Source: an uncultured Pelagibacteraceae bacterium (GTDB lineage: Bacteria; Pseudomonadota; Alphaproteobacteria; Pelagibacterales; Pelagibacteraceae). From it: a stretch of 64,000 nucleotides of DNA. The DNA is taken from positions 62,001 to 126,000 of the forward strand of contig CACIXF010000001.1 of NCBI GenBank assembly GCA_902590535.1. Reading direction: 5' to 3'. Shown here piece by piece: positions 1 to 8,480 of the stretch. Positions within the stretch are counted from its first letter, which is position 1; every line of letters starts with the position of its first letter. The translations under genes were made by a program, and so were the position numbers. Under the pieces are notes generated by a model. It had not been told where the DNA came from, searched no databases, and worked only from the letters and a program-made list of their open reading frames with translations.

Positions 1-408
1 GCAATGTTCTCATGGGCTTTATATTCCACATTGCTAAAAGGAAAAAAATATGAATTAACTCAAATATCATTACTTCAAGTAGTAATTACTTTTGGTTTAG
101 TATTTTTGATACCAATTTATTTTATTGAATATCAAATTGGATTTAGAATTAATTTAGAATTACCATTTATTTTAATTCTATCTTATGTGGTTTTATTTCC
201 AGGTTTGGCATCTTTTCTTTTATGGATAAAAGGAATATCTATGATTGGTGCAAATCGATCTGGTGTTTTTTTACATTTAATGCCTATTTTAAGTGCAATT
301 ATGGCGATGATTTTTTTTAGTGAAAAATTTATGTTTTATCATATTTTAGGCGCTTGTTTTATTATTACAGGAATACTGTTATCAAATAAGAAAGTCAAAA
401 ATGCTTAA
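1..408 (+). CDS. EamA/DMT-family transporter, C-terminal half (cut by window edge)
   Basis: The frame is open to the first base, and the first Met (position 4) lies inside the protein, so the 5' part is outside the window. About 135 residues remain, the size of the second EamA repeat, with hydrophobic segments and a C-terminal pattern (a SEKF-type Glu before the last helix, then a Lys/Asn tail) usual for drug/metabolite transporters. It is an inner-membrane permease of unknown substrate. Its stop overlaps the next start by 8 nt, so the two are probably co-translated. Confidence 0.8.
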   Translation, partial: AMFSWALYSTLLKGKKYELTQISLLQVVITFGLVFLIPIYFIEYQIGFRINLELPFILILSYVVLFPGLASFLLWIKGISMIGANRSGVFLHLMPILSAIMAMIFFSEKFMFYHILGACFIITGILLSNKKVKNA

Positions 409-1351
409 AGTTGCTATATTAGATGATTACCAAAACGTTGCTCAACAGTTTGTAGATTTAGAAAAACTGTCAGGAAAGTATGAGTTTAAGATTTTTAGCG
501 AACCTTTTTTAGATGAGGCTGATGCAATTGATCAGTTAGCTGATTTTGAAGCTTTATTAATAATGAGAGAAAGAACTCCAATTACAAAAAATTTAATTGA
601 TAATTTAAATGATTTAAAGTTTGTAATCACAAGTGGATTACGTAATAGATCTATTGATTTAGAAGCTGCCAAGAAAAGAAAAATCATAGTTTGTGGTACA
701 GATATAAATGTTAATCCAACTCCAGAATTAACATGGGCATTAATTCTTGGCTTGGCTAGAAATTTTAAAGAAGAGATTGATAATATGTACCAAGGTTATT
801 GGCAAACAACCATTGGGATCGAGTTAAAGGGAAAAATTTTAGGTTTAATTGGTTTGGGTAGAGTGGGAACTGAAGTTGCAAAAATTGGAAAAGCTTTTGG
901 AATGCAGGTGATGGCTTGGAGTGAAAATCTTAACTTAGATAAGTGTAAAGAATTAGACGTATTACCTTGCAGTAAAGAAGATTTAATTACAAATTCTGAT
1001 GTACTTTCAATTCATGTTCAAGGAGGGGAAAGATACAAAGATTGCATTACTTTAAAAGAATTGGATAAAATGAAAAAAACAGCTTTTTTGATAAACACAT
1101 CTCGTGGACCTATTGTAAATGAGGATGATTTAATTATAGCTTTATCAACTAATGTGATCGCAGGTGCAGGAATCGATGTTTACGATAAAGAGCCTTTGCC
1201 AGAAAATAATAAGCTCAGATTTTTACCTAATGCATTGCTTACGCCACATATAGGTTATGTAACAGCTGAAAATTATAGTATTTTTTACAATCAAATGATT
1301 GAAGGATTAGAGGCTTGTGTTAATGGAAAGCCAATTCGAGTTCTAGAATAA
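401..1351 (+). CDS. D-isomer-specific 2-hydroxyacid dehydrogenase
   Basis: A cytoplasmic NAD(P)-dependent dehydrogenase that interconverts 2-oxo acids and D-2-hydroxy acids. The 316 residues show the split substrate domain and a central Rossmann fold with GLGRVG at 151-156. The family catalytic triad is visible: Arg235 in NTSRGP, Glu264 in DKEP and His283 in TPHIGY. Length is normal. Substrate (glycerate, glyoxylate, phosphoglycerate or other) cannot be told from sequence. It overlaps the upstream transporter by 8 nt and is followed after 2 nt by a deacetylase-fold gene, so it sits in a tight operon. Confidence 0.88.
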   Translation: MLKVAILDDYQNVAQQFVDLEKLSGKYEFKIFSEPFLDEADAIDQLADFEALLIMRERTPITKNLIDNLNDLKFVITSGLRNRSIDLEAAKKRKIIVCGTDINVNPTPELTWALILGLARNFKEEIDNMYQGYWQTTIGIELKGKILGLIGLGRVGTEVAKIGKAFGMQVMAWSENLNLDKCKELDVLPCSKEDLITNSDVLSIHVQGGERYKDCITLKELDKMKKTAFLINTSRGPIVNEDDLIIALSTNVIAGAGIDVYDKEPLPENNKLRFLPNALLTPHIGYVTAENYSIFYNQMIEGLEACVNGKPIRVLE

Positions 1352-1353
1352 AA

Positions 1354-2247
1354 ATGGAGCTACCTGTTGTTAATCACGAAGATTATTTTGCTAAAATTGG
1401 TGATGATCATAAATTTCCAATTAATAAATTTGGAGAATTAGCTAATTACTTAATTAAAAATAAAATTGTAAATAAATTTCATAAGCCATCAGCTTGTTCG
1501 CTTGAAACATTAAGCTACGCACATTCAAAAAATTATATTTTAGATATTAAAAATAAAACCTTAAGTAAAGAGGAAGTAAAAAAAATTGGATTTCCACTTG
1601 TAGATAGTGTTGTACAAAGATCTTTAGTTGCTACTGGTGGAACTGTGCTAGCATCTAAACTTGCAATAAATTATGGTATATCTTGTAACACTGCAGGTGG
1701 TAGTCACCATGCAAGTTATGATGGAGGCGCAGGTTATTGTGTATTTAACGATGTAGCCGTTGCATCACATTATTTACTTAATAGAGGCCTTGCCAATAAA
1801 ATTTTAATTGTTGATTTAGATGTTCATCAAGGAAATGGAAATTCAGAAATTTTTAAAGACAATAAAAGTGTCTTTACATTTAGCATGCATTCTAAAACTA
1901 ATTATCCTGCTAAAAAATCAAATAGTGATTTAGATGTGGAGCTTGAGGACAATTTAGAGGATACCGCTTATATCAAAACACTTAAATATTATTTAAATGA
2001 GTTAAATCAGGAAAATTTTGATTTTGTTTTTTATATAGCTGGTGTAGATATTCATTTTAATGACAGGTTAGGTAAATTAAAAATTTCTGATGAAGGTATT
2101 AAATTGAGAGATGAGCTCGTGGTAGAAAACTTTTTTTCTAAGCGAATACCATTTTGTGGAGTTTTGGGTGGTGGCTATAATAAAGATTTTAATAAACTTG
2201 TTGAATTGCATTCAATCTTACACCAATCTTGTGCTAAATATATATAA
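1354..2247 (+). CDS. Histone deacetylase-family amidohydrolase (AcuC/AphA-like)
   Basis: An arginase/deacetylase-fold zinc enzyme of 297 residues. It carries the tandem catalytic histidines (His118-His119 in GGSHHA), the zinc ligands Asp156 and His158 in VDLDVHQGNG, and Asp232 in AGVDIH. Bacterial members remove acetyl groups from small amines such as acetylpolyamines, or from acetyl-lysine; acetylated substrates are known for the family, but this one's target is not shown. It lies between a 2-hydroxyacid dehydrogenase and msrB with gaps of 2 nt on each side. Confidence 0.85.
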   Translation: MELPVVNHEDYFAKIGDDHKFPINKFGELANYLIKNKIVNKFHKPSACSLETLSYAHSKNYILDIKNKTLSKEEVKKIGFPLVDSVVQRSLVATGGTVLASKLAINYGISCNTAGGSHHASYDGGAGYCVFNDVAVASHYLLNRGLANKILIVDLDVHQGNGNSEIFKDNKSVFTFSMHSKTNYPAKKSNSDLDVELEDNLEDTAYIKTLKYYLNELNQENFDFVFYIAGVDIHFNDRLGKLKISDEGIKLRDELVVENFFSKRIPFCGVLGGGYNKDFNKLVELHSILHQSCAKYI

Positions 2248-2249
2248 TC

Positions 2250-2624
2250 ATGACAAAAAAAATAAATCCGAATTTAACTGCAGAACAAAAATTAATTTTA
2301 TTTGAGGAAGGGACTGAGCGAGCAGGATCAAGTGAGCTCAATCATGAAAAAAGGGAAGGAAGTTTTCACTGTGCAAATTGTGGTGAAAAATTATTTGATT
2401 CAAAAACAAAGTATGAGAGTGGATCAGGTTGGCCTTCTTTTTATGAATCTTTACCTGACGTATTTGAAACTAAAACAGATCACCATATAGGATACGCAAG
2501 AACTGAATATCATTGTAAAAAATGTGGAGGCCACCATGGCCATATATTTGATGATGGACCTGAACCTACAGGAAAACGATTTTGTAACAATGGAGTATGT
2601 TTAGTTTTTAAACCTAAGAGCTAA
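2250..2624 (+). CDS. msrB: Peptide-methionine (R)-S-oxide reductase
   Basis: Repairs R-methionine sulfoxide in proteins. The 124 residues hold the whole MsrB domain: two CxxC zinc pairs (Cys41/44 and Cys89/92), the SGSGWPSF substrate-binding motif at about 57-64, and catalytic Cys112 in KRFCNNG. Length is at the short end of the family with no fusion to MsrA. It is cytoplasmic, with no signal peptide. It follows the deacetylase-like gene by 2 nt. Confidence 0.95.
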   Translation: MTKKINPNLTAEQKLILFEEGTERAGSSELNHEKREGSFHCANCGEKLFDSKTKYESGSGWPSFYESLPDVFETKTDHHIGYARTEYHCKKCGGHHGHIFDDGPEPTGKRFCNNGVCLVFKPKS

Positions 2625-2629
2625 ATTTA

Positions 2630-3862
2630 ATGTTTGAAAATATTAATATTGAGAAAGTTAAGGAAGAGCTCAGAAATCACTCAAAAAATTATAGAGAAAA
2701 TTTCAACAAAATTGAAAAGTTCATAGAAAGCGAAATACAAGAAATATTAAATCTCAAAAAAAGTAACAAATCTATTATTCCAGAAATTAGTATTAATCAG
2801 ATAGATCAAAATAATACCAAGCTAATAGAGTATATAAAAAAAAGAGGCTGTGTAATAATTCGAGATGTTTTTGAAGACAAATTTATTGAAAATTTAAACT
2901 TTCAATTAGAGAAGTATATTGATGAAAATAATTATTATGAAGATCAAAAGAAGAAAGCTAATCTAGATAAATATTTTAGTGATCTTAAATCAGGTAAACC
3001 TCAAATATATGGTCTTTATTGGTCTAAAGCACAAATAGAAATAAGACATTCAGAGCAAATGGCAAAGGTAAAAAAATGGCTTAATAATCTTTGGATTTAT
3101 AAAAATGAGGAATATGAGGTTTTTAATCCTAACAAAGAGTTATCTTATGCTGATAGAGTTAGGAGAAGAGAGCCAGGGGATGATACTTTAGGTTTATCAC
3201 CACACTGTGATGCAGGCTCTATTGAGCGGTGGACCGATAAGTATTATCAAGAAATTTATAAAGATATTTTTTCTGATAACTTTGAAAAATATAATCCTTT
3301 TGATGCAAAATACAGGGATAGAACAATTGAGTTCGAGTCTCCTGCAGTTGCACATGTTTTTAGAACTTTTCAAGGTTGGACAGCGTTAACAGAACAAGGT
3401 CCTAACGATGGTACTTTAGAATTAATACCAGTAGCAAAAGCAATGGCATATGTTTTAACAAGAGCATTACAAGACGATGTTCCTGAAAAAGAATTATGTG
3501 GATCGAAACTTGGAAGAGCGTTGTCTGTTAACAAAGATTATCATTCATTACTTTTAAAAGGACTAATTTCTATTCCAAAAATGAAACCAGGTGACACAAT
3601 ATGGTGGCATCCTGACGTTATTCATGCAGTAGAAGACAAACATTCAGGAAATAATTATTCAAATGTTATTTATGTTGGTGCAACACCTTATTGTAAAAAA
3701 AACCTTGATTATACAATAAAACAGTCAAAAAAGTTTTTAGAAGGAAAGAGTCCACCAGATTTTGCAGCTGAAGATTATGAAATTAATTATAAAGGTAGAG
3801 TTAAGTTAGAAGATTTAAGTTTATTAGCAAAGAAACAACTTGCTTTAGATGAATGGAGTTAA
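2630..3862 (+). CDS. DUF1479 (YbiU-like) putative Fe(II)/2OG-type oxygenase
   Basis: A 410-residue protein resembling the YbiU/DUF1479 family, for which no reaction is established to my knowledge. What can be seen is a jelly-roll oxygenase pattern: a short HxD-like motif (His192-Cys-Asp194 in SPHCDAGS) and a distal His in the WWHPDVIHAVED segment near residue 332, consistent with a metal facial triad. The N-terminal about 60 residues are charged and likely helical. Its end overlaps the convergent glutaredoxin stop by 4 nt. Oxygenase activity is inferred from motifs only. Confidence 0.72.
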   Translation: MFENINIEKVKEELRNHSKNYRENFNKIEKFIESEIQEILNLKKSNKSIIPEISINQIDQNNTKLIEYIKKRGCVIIRDVFEDKFIENLNFQLEKYIDENNYYEDQKKKANLDKYFSDLKSGKPQIYGLYWSKAQIEIRHSEQMAKVKKWLNNLWIYKNEEYEVFNPNKELSYADRVRRREPGDDTLGLSPHCDAGSIERWTDKYYQEIYKDIFSDNFEKYNPFDAKYRDRTIEFESPAVAHVFRTFQGWTALTEQGPNDGTLELIPVAKAMAYVLTRALQDDVPEKELCGSKLGRALSVNKDYHSLLLKGLISIPKMKPGDTIWWHPDVIHAVEDKHSGNNYSNVIYVGATPYCKKNLDYTIKQSKKFLEGKSPPDFAAEDYEINYKGRVKLEDLSLLAKKQLALDEWS

Positions 3863-4116
3863 TTATTTAAAAGATCTTGAAGTTTATTTTCTTTTTCTAA
3901 TGCTCTTACTTCGTCATAACCGCCAATGTGCTGATCATCAAAAAAAATTTGAGGAATTGTTCTTTTACCATTAGCTTTCTTAATCATTTCATCCATTGCT
4001 CCATCAACTTTTGAAATATCAATTTCATTATAAGGAGCGTTATTTCTAGTTAATAATCTTTTTGCAGCCTCACAATAATTACATAACGGACCTGTATACA
4101 TAGTAATTTTTTTCAT
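3859..4116 (-). CDS. grxC: Glutaredoxin 3 (GrxC-type)
   Basis: A dithiol glutaredoxin of 85 residues, the usual size. The active site is CNYC (Cys12/Cys15), followed by the cis-Pro motif TIPQI near 53-57 and the glutathione-binding GGYDEV segment. It reduces disulfides and mixed glutathione disulfides in the cytoplasm. It lies 3 nt downstream of the DUF2805 gene on the same strand and ends 4 nt inside the convergent DUF1479 gene. Confidence 0.93.
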   Translation of the reverse strand: MKKITMYTGPLCNYCEAAKRLLTRNNAPYNEIDISKVDGAMDEMIKKANGKRTIPQIFFDDQHIGGYDEVRALEKENKLQDLLNN

Positions 4117-4119
4117 ACG

Positions 4120-4416
4120 TTATAGATAGTCACCTTTTTTAATTTTACTAGCTATTTCTTTTCTAGAATATTCAAATTTTTTTCGATGTTTTATACTTTT
4201 TTGATTTACTCTTTTTCTCCATAACCTGAAAGATGATGGTTTTAGAGACCTTCGCATAATTTTAATTACATCAGATTCTTTCTTACCTGTTTTTTTTTCG
4301 ATTTCCTCGAAAGTGATCCGATCTGCCCAAGCTGCCCAAATGATCCAATCCGGATCGTCCATTTTGGGCTCTGGATTTTTGACTTTAGTAATTGGCCTGT
4401 GACCTTTTTTTTTCAT
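4120..4416 (-). CDS. TIGR03643/DUF2805 family protein
   Basis: A 98-residue, strongly basic protein of unknown function. The core (about residues 20-75) reads like the DUF2805 family: an acidic DDPDWIIWAAWADRITFEEI helix, then a KESDVIKIMRR helix and the very conserved LKPSSFRLWRKRV block. The two helices look like a helix-turn-helix, so nucleic-acid binding is a reasonable inference, not a known fact. Lys/Arg-rich tails flank the core. It is transcribed with grxC. Confidence 0.75.
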   Translation of the reverse strand: MKKKGHRPITKVKNPEPKMDDPDWIIWAAWADRITFEEIEKKTGKKESDVIKIMRRSLKPSSFRLWRKRVNQKSIKHRKKFEYSRKEIASKIKKGDYL

Positions 4417-4478
4417 AAATCCTTTATATTTGAAAAAAAAATTTAATGCATTTTTTTTAGCCTCTGATATTATGTATT

Positions 4479-4527
4479 AGATAGTCCTTCTTAGCCATCT
4501 TTAGCTCCCGGTTTTTAAGGACTATCT
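4479..4527 (+). promoter_or_regulatory. Perfect 11-bp inverted repeat over the SD region of the LysE gene
   Basis: The arm AGATAGTCCTT (4479-4489) is repeated as its exact reverse complement AAGGACTATCT (4517-4527), with a 27-nt spacer. The 3' arm contains the AAGGA that would serve as Shine-Dalgarno for the ATG at 4534. A hairpin here would hide the ribosome-binding site, so this looks like a translational switch or an operator. No canonical riboswitch consensus is recognised. Confidence 0.55.
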
Positions 4528-4533
4528 TCTTTT

Positions 4534-5148
4534 ATGCTCCCCTTAGATTTTATTCTTTACCTTCAAATTATAATTTTTTTATTCATCACACCGGGAACCC
4601 CTAGAATTGTAATTATCTCTTATTCAATGAATTATGGAGTAGGAAAATGTGTTTGGTCAGCATTAGGTGATATAACCGCAAATTTAATTCAGGCAACTTT
4701 AGTTATTTTTGTAATAGGATCTTTTTTTTCTGAGAATTCAACAATCTTAAATATATTTAAATGGATAGGAGTAATTTATATTTTATATCTTGCATATGAT
4801 ATTTATAAATCACGTCCAAAAACTATTTCTAGCGAAGGAGAAATTAAAAAAAGCAATTTATCTTTCTTTAGAGATGGTTTCTTAGTTGCCGGCACAAGTC
4901 CTAAGGCTTGGATGTTTTTTCCTTTTATTTTCCCGCAATTTATTGATTTTAATTCAAATTTATTAGCACAATTTATAATTTTAATTACAACTTATATTGT
5001 TTTAGATTTTTTATCTTTGATTGGTTACGCAATACTTGCACAAAAATTAATAAAATGGATTACCGCAAATCCAAAAACAATTAATACAATTTCTGCGAGT
5101 GTTTTAGTAATTATTGCCTGTATTATTGTTGTAATGCAACAATATTAG
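4534..5148 (+). CDS. LysE/RhtB-family amino acid exporter
   Basis: A 204-residue inner-membrane protein with about six hydrophobic segments, the LysE/RhtB size. The N-terminal signature is TPGTPRIV in place of the common TPGPN, followed by a glycine-containing loop and a conserved GTSPKAWMFF block in the middle. Members export amino acids or homoserine lactones; substrate here is unknown. It is a monocistronic-looking unit preceded by a strong inverted repeat that covers its likely ribosome-binding site. Confidence 0.83.
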   Translation: MLPLDFILYLQIIIFLFITPGTPRIVIISYSMNYGVGKCVWSALGDITANLIQATLVIFVIGSFFSENSTILNIFKWIGVIYILYLAYDIYKSRPKTISSEGEIKKSNLSFFRDGFLVAGTSPKAWMFFPFIFPQFIDFNSNLLAQFIILITTYIVLDFLSLIGYAILAQKLIKWITANPKTINTISASVLVIIACIIVVMQQY

Positions 5149-5161
5149 ATCTGTTCGCGGT

Positions 5162-5182
5162 TTTATTGCTACTTGCAATAAA
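5162..5182 (+). terminator. Small hairpin after the LysE gene
   Basis: An 8-bp perfect stem (5162-5169 with 5175-5182) and a 5-nt loop lies 13 nt after the LysE stop. There is no clean T-run after it, so termination is only possible, not convincing. Confidence 0.25.
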
Positions 5183-5234
5183 TCAAATTTCTTATTTAAT
5201 CTAATAATAATTAATTAATTAAAGAGGAAATAAA

Positions 5235-6473
5235 ATGAGATTAAATAAAATAATTTTAAGTTTTGTTTCTGCATTAGTAATTTTATTCTCAACTTCAGTA
5301 GCATCTTTTGCAAAAGTTGTTGGAGACAAAATTATTTTAGGTGCTGCAATTTCATTAACAGGTAAATACTCATCTAATGGTGTTCATACTCAAAATGGTT
5401 ATAACATGGCCGTTGACAGAATTAACAGCATGGGTGGTGTTAAAGTTGGTGGAAAGACTTATAAGTTTGACATTATTTATTACGATGATGAATCAAACCC
5501 TAAGAGAGCTGCACAGCTTGCAGAAAGATTAATATCACAAGACGGTGTTGAGTTCATGCTTGGCCCTTACAGTTCTGGTTTAACTAAAGCGATTGCTCCA
5601 GTAACTGAGAAATATGGTGTTCCAATGGTTGAAGCAAATGGTGCATCTAGATCTTTGTTTACTAAAGGTTACAAATATCTATTTGCTGTATTAGCTCCCG
5701 CTAACTTATATCTTGATGTTGCTATAGATCTAGCAGTTGAAAAGAATAATGGAAAAGGGGTTACCGTTGCAATGGCGTTTGAACAAGATGCATTTTCTCA
5801 AGACGTAAGACTTGGTGTGTTAGATGCAATTAAGAGAACTGGCTCTAAAAAAGTAATTGATGATAAATTACCGAAAGAGCTGAATGATATGGCTGCTACA
5901 TTAGTTAAAGTAAAACAAATGAAACCAGATGTTTTAGTTGTTTCAGGTCATACTAAAGGTGCTCTAACTGCTATCAGACAAATATCTGAGATGAAAGTAG
6001 ATGTTCCAATGTTGGCTATGACACACTGCGATGCAGCTAAACTATCAAAGCAACATGGTAAAAACTCTCAGTACGCTTTATGCGCTTCTCAATGGCACAA
6101 AACACTAACTTACAAAGATGATTTCTTTAAAGATGGTATGACTTATGATGCAGACTTTACTAAAGAGTTTGGTTATGCACCTCCATATCAAGCAGCAGAA
6201 TCTTCAGCTGCTCTATTGGTATTTAAAGATGCATTCGAGAGAGCAAATTCTTTTGATCAAAAGAAAGTAAGAGATGCTCTTGCAGCTACTAACATGCAAA
6301 CTTTTTATGGAAACATAAAATTTGCACCTGGTGGTCAGAATGTTGACAAGCCAATGGTACTTTTCCAAGTAATGTGTGACGATGCAGGAAAATGTGAAAA
6401 TAAAGTTGTTGCTCCAACTAAATGGGCATCAGCTAAGTTAATTCACCCAATTCCTTCTTGGTCTAAAAGATAA
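5235..6473 (+). CDS. Branched-chain amino acid-type ABC transporter substrate-binding protein
   Basis: A periplasmic type-1 binding protein (Peripla_BP_6, LivK-like) of 412 residues. Residues 1-26 form a Sec signal peptide ending at SFA-KV. The mature part starts with the LGAAISLTGKYSSNG ligand-loop pattern, followed by DDESNPKRAAQLAERLI, typical of LivK/urea-type receptors. A clear Shine-Dalgarno (AGAGGAA) precedes the ATG. It is the first gene of a complete transporter operon and is separated from the permeases by a hairpin terminator, so it is probably made in excess. Ligand is unknown; an amino acid is likely. Confidence 0.9.
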   Translation: MRLNKIILSFVSALVILFSTSVASFAKVVGDKIILGAAISLTGKYSSNGVHTQNGYNMAVDRINSMGGVKVGGKTYKFDIIYYDDESNPKRAAQLAERLISQDGVEFMLGPYSSGLTKAIAPVTEKYGVPMVEANGASRSLFTKGYKYLFAVLAPANLYLDVAIDLAVEKNNGKGVTVAMAFEQDAFSQDVRLGVLDAIKRTGSKKVIDDKLPKELNDMAATLVKVKQMKPDVLVVSGHTKGALTAIRQISEMKVDVPMLAMTHCDAAKLSKQHGKNSQYALCASQWHKTLTYKDDFFKDGMTYDADFTKEFGYAPPYQAAESSAALLVFKDAFERANSFDQKKVRDALAATNMQTFYGNIKFAPGGQNVDKPMVLFQVMCDDAGKCENKVVAPTKWASAKLIHPIPSWSKR

Positions 6474-6485
6474 AAACAAATCTAT

Positions 6486-6526
6486 AAATACCCCCTAATA
6501 TATTATATATAGGGGGTATTTTTTTA
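6486..6526 (+). terminator. Rho-independent terminator/attenuator between binding protein and permease
   Basis: A 12-bp perfect stem (6486-6497 with 6510-6521, core TACCCCC/GGGGGTA) is followed by a run of T. It lies 12 nt after the binding-protein stop and 12 nt before the permease start, and would reduce transcription of the membrane genes relative to the receptor. Confidence 0.88.
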
Positions 6527-6537
6527 AAGGGCTCAAT

Positions 6538-7431
6538 ATGGATTTCATGGTCTTCCAATATCCAATGATTTCTGTTCAAGCATGCTTGGACGGAATTTTA
6601 CTTGGAATTTTATTTGCATTGATTGCATATGGCATGGCACTTCAATGGGGTGTAATGAATATAATTAATATTGCTCAAGGAGATCTTGTTATATTAGGTG
6701 GATACATTGCTTATTTTATGTATCTATATGGAATTCATCCAGCCTGGGGCGTAATCGTTGCTCCAGTAATAATGTATTTTGTTGGTATAGCAATTTACAA
6801 ACTTGTGATTAATAAAGTAGTAGATAGAGATTTATTTATCTCTATTTTAGCGACTTTTGGAATAAGTATTCTTTTCATGCAATTAATGAATTTTGCATTT
6901 GGAGCAGACGTTGTTCTTGCAAATTCAGATTATGGAACAACAATGTTATTTAATAATAATGTTGTGTTGCCGAATTCAAAAATATTTTCAGCCTTTATAA
7001 GTATTTTATTTGCTATTTGTTTAGTAATTTATATGAAAAAATCTAAACTTGGACGTGCTATTAGGGCTACAGCACAAAACGCAAGAGCAGCGAAGATATT
7101 AGGCGTAGATACAGAAAAAGTTTATGCAGCAACATTTGGAATTAATGCAGCCCTTTGTGGTGTTGCAGGTGCTTTAATATCTATAACATTTACAATCCAT
7201 CCCTATATGGGTTTACCTTACACAATAAGATCATTTATGATTGTTATTGTAGCTGGATTAGGAAATTTACCAGGTGTTGCAATGTCAGGAATGGGATTGG
7301 GTGTATTTGAGGAATTTGCTGATTATATTTTAGGAACAGAATTTAGAATAGGATCAGTATTTTTGCTTTTAGTTTTAATACTTATTTATAGAAGATTCAA
7401 ACTTTCTAGAAAAAGAGAGTACTTAAAATAA
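6538..7431 (+). CDS. LivH-type branched-chain amino acid ABC permease
   Basis: An inner-membrane permease of 297 residues with about eight hydrophobic segments. It carries the family pattern: YGMALQWGVMNIINIAQGD early, and the ATPase-contact loop with RAIRATAQNARAAKILGV near residue 180-200. An AAAGGG Shine-Dalgarno sits just before the ATG, in the tail of the terminator. It shares a single base with the next start (TAATG), so LivH and LivM subunits are translationally coupled. Confidence 0.9.
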   Translation: MDFMVFQYPMISVQACLDGILLGILFALIAYGMALQWGVMNIINIAQGDLVILGGYIAYFMYLYGIHPAWGVIVAPVIMYFVGIAIYKLVINKVVDRDLFISILATFGISILFMQLMNFAFGADVVLANSDYGTTMLFNNNVVLPNSKIFSAFISILFAICLVIYMKKSKLGRAIRATAQNARAAKILGVDTEKVYAATFGINAALCGVAGALISITFTIHPYMGLPYTIRSFMIVIVAGLGNLPGVAMSGMGLGVFEEFADYILGTEFRIGSVFLLLVLILIYRRFKLSRKREYLK

Positions 7432-8480
7432 TGAAAAATAATTTAATTTTATACATTGGGATTTTGATCCTTGGTATAGCCGCTCCGTTTATTTTTCCAG
7501 CTTTTAAAGTTCAATTATCAATATTATGTGTACTAATTGTTCTTGCTACTACCTGGAATATTCAAGGTGGTGAAATGGGGTATAATTCATTTGGAAATAT
7601 TCTCTTTTACGGTCTTGGTATGTATCTATGTGCTTCAGTGCAAGTTGGAATGTTTTTCCCACTAGCCGAGTGGACAGAAAGTGGTGGCGAGAAAACATTT
7701 GTACACACTCCTGCACAATTTTTTCAGGGAATGGCTGTAGGATTGATAGTTGCTGCAGTTGTACCAACTATTGTGGCAGGTTTAATTGGTTATTCTATTT
7801 TAGGACTAAGAGGACATTATTTTGCAATTTGTACATTAGGATTAGGAGTGGCTGCAGGTGAGATTTCTGGAGGAATTGAAATCATTGGAGCTGGACAAGG
7901 TTTCACAACGCCACCATTTCCTGACGTTGGAAGTTTAGATTCAAGAGGTGAATTTTTTTATTTCCTAAGTTTTTTTGTTTTAGTTCTAACCTTCGTAACT
8001 GTTAGATCAATTTATACAACCAGATTTAAATTAATACTTAACGCTATTAGAGATAATGAGGATAAAGCTGAGGCTATGGGAATTGAAACAATGAAATATA
8101 AAATTATTGGTTGGATGATATCAGCATTCTTCTGCGGTTTGGCAGGAGGAATAATGGGAGGTTTAGTTGGATATATCGACTCTACAGATGTTGCATTCGA
8201 CGGAAGGGAGATGGGAGTATTCATGGTATTGATGGCAATACTTGGAGGCAAAGGAACACTTTGGGGTCCTATTATTGGTGCAACAGTTTTTCATATATTT
8301 AAAGAGGGCTTTTGGACATTCTTTTTAGGTTGGCAGTATGTTGCTTTAGGGGTTTTGATTGTTGTAATTGTAATTTATTTCCCAGAAGGAATTATGGGAT
8401 GGTTAAGAGAAAAATATCCAGAGAGATTTGGTGAAGTAGTCGATGAAAAAGATCGTAAAGCACAGGTAGAACTTAAATGA
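7431..8480 (+). CDS. LivM-type branched-chain amino acid ABC permease
   Basis: The second permease subunit, 349 residues, with multiple membrane segments and the LivM signature region LRGHYFAICTLGLG near 125-140, plus the cytoplasmic coupling loop KLILNAIRDNEDKAEAMG near 200-217. The C-terminus is a charged cytoplasmic tail. It overlaps the ATPase gene by 4 nt (ATGA). It pairs with the preceding LivH-type subunit to form the channel. Confidence 0.9.
   Translation: MKNNLILYIGILILGIAAPFIFPAFKVQLSILCVLIVLATTWNIQGGEMGYNSFGNILFYGLGMYLCASVQVGMFFPLAEWTESGGEKTFVHTPAQFFQGMAVGLIVAAVVPTIVAGLIGYSILGLRGHYFAICTLGLGVAAGEISGGIEIIGAGQGFTTPPFPDVGSLDSRGEFFYFLSFFVLVLTFVTVRSIYTTRFKLILNAIRDNEDKAEAMGIETMKYKIIGWMISAFFCGLAGGIMGGLVGYIDSTDVAFDGREMGVFMVLMAILGGKGTLWGPIIGATVFHIFKEGFWTFFLGWQYVALGVLIVVIVIYFPEGIMGWLREKYPERFGEVVDEKDRKAQVELK

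Noticed and set aside
4479-4534. A SAM-II, SAM-V, glycine or ykkC riboswitch upstream of the LysE gene
   Set aside because: I could not match the conserved core bases of these classes; only the inverted repeat is clear, so I report it as an unknown element.
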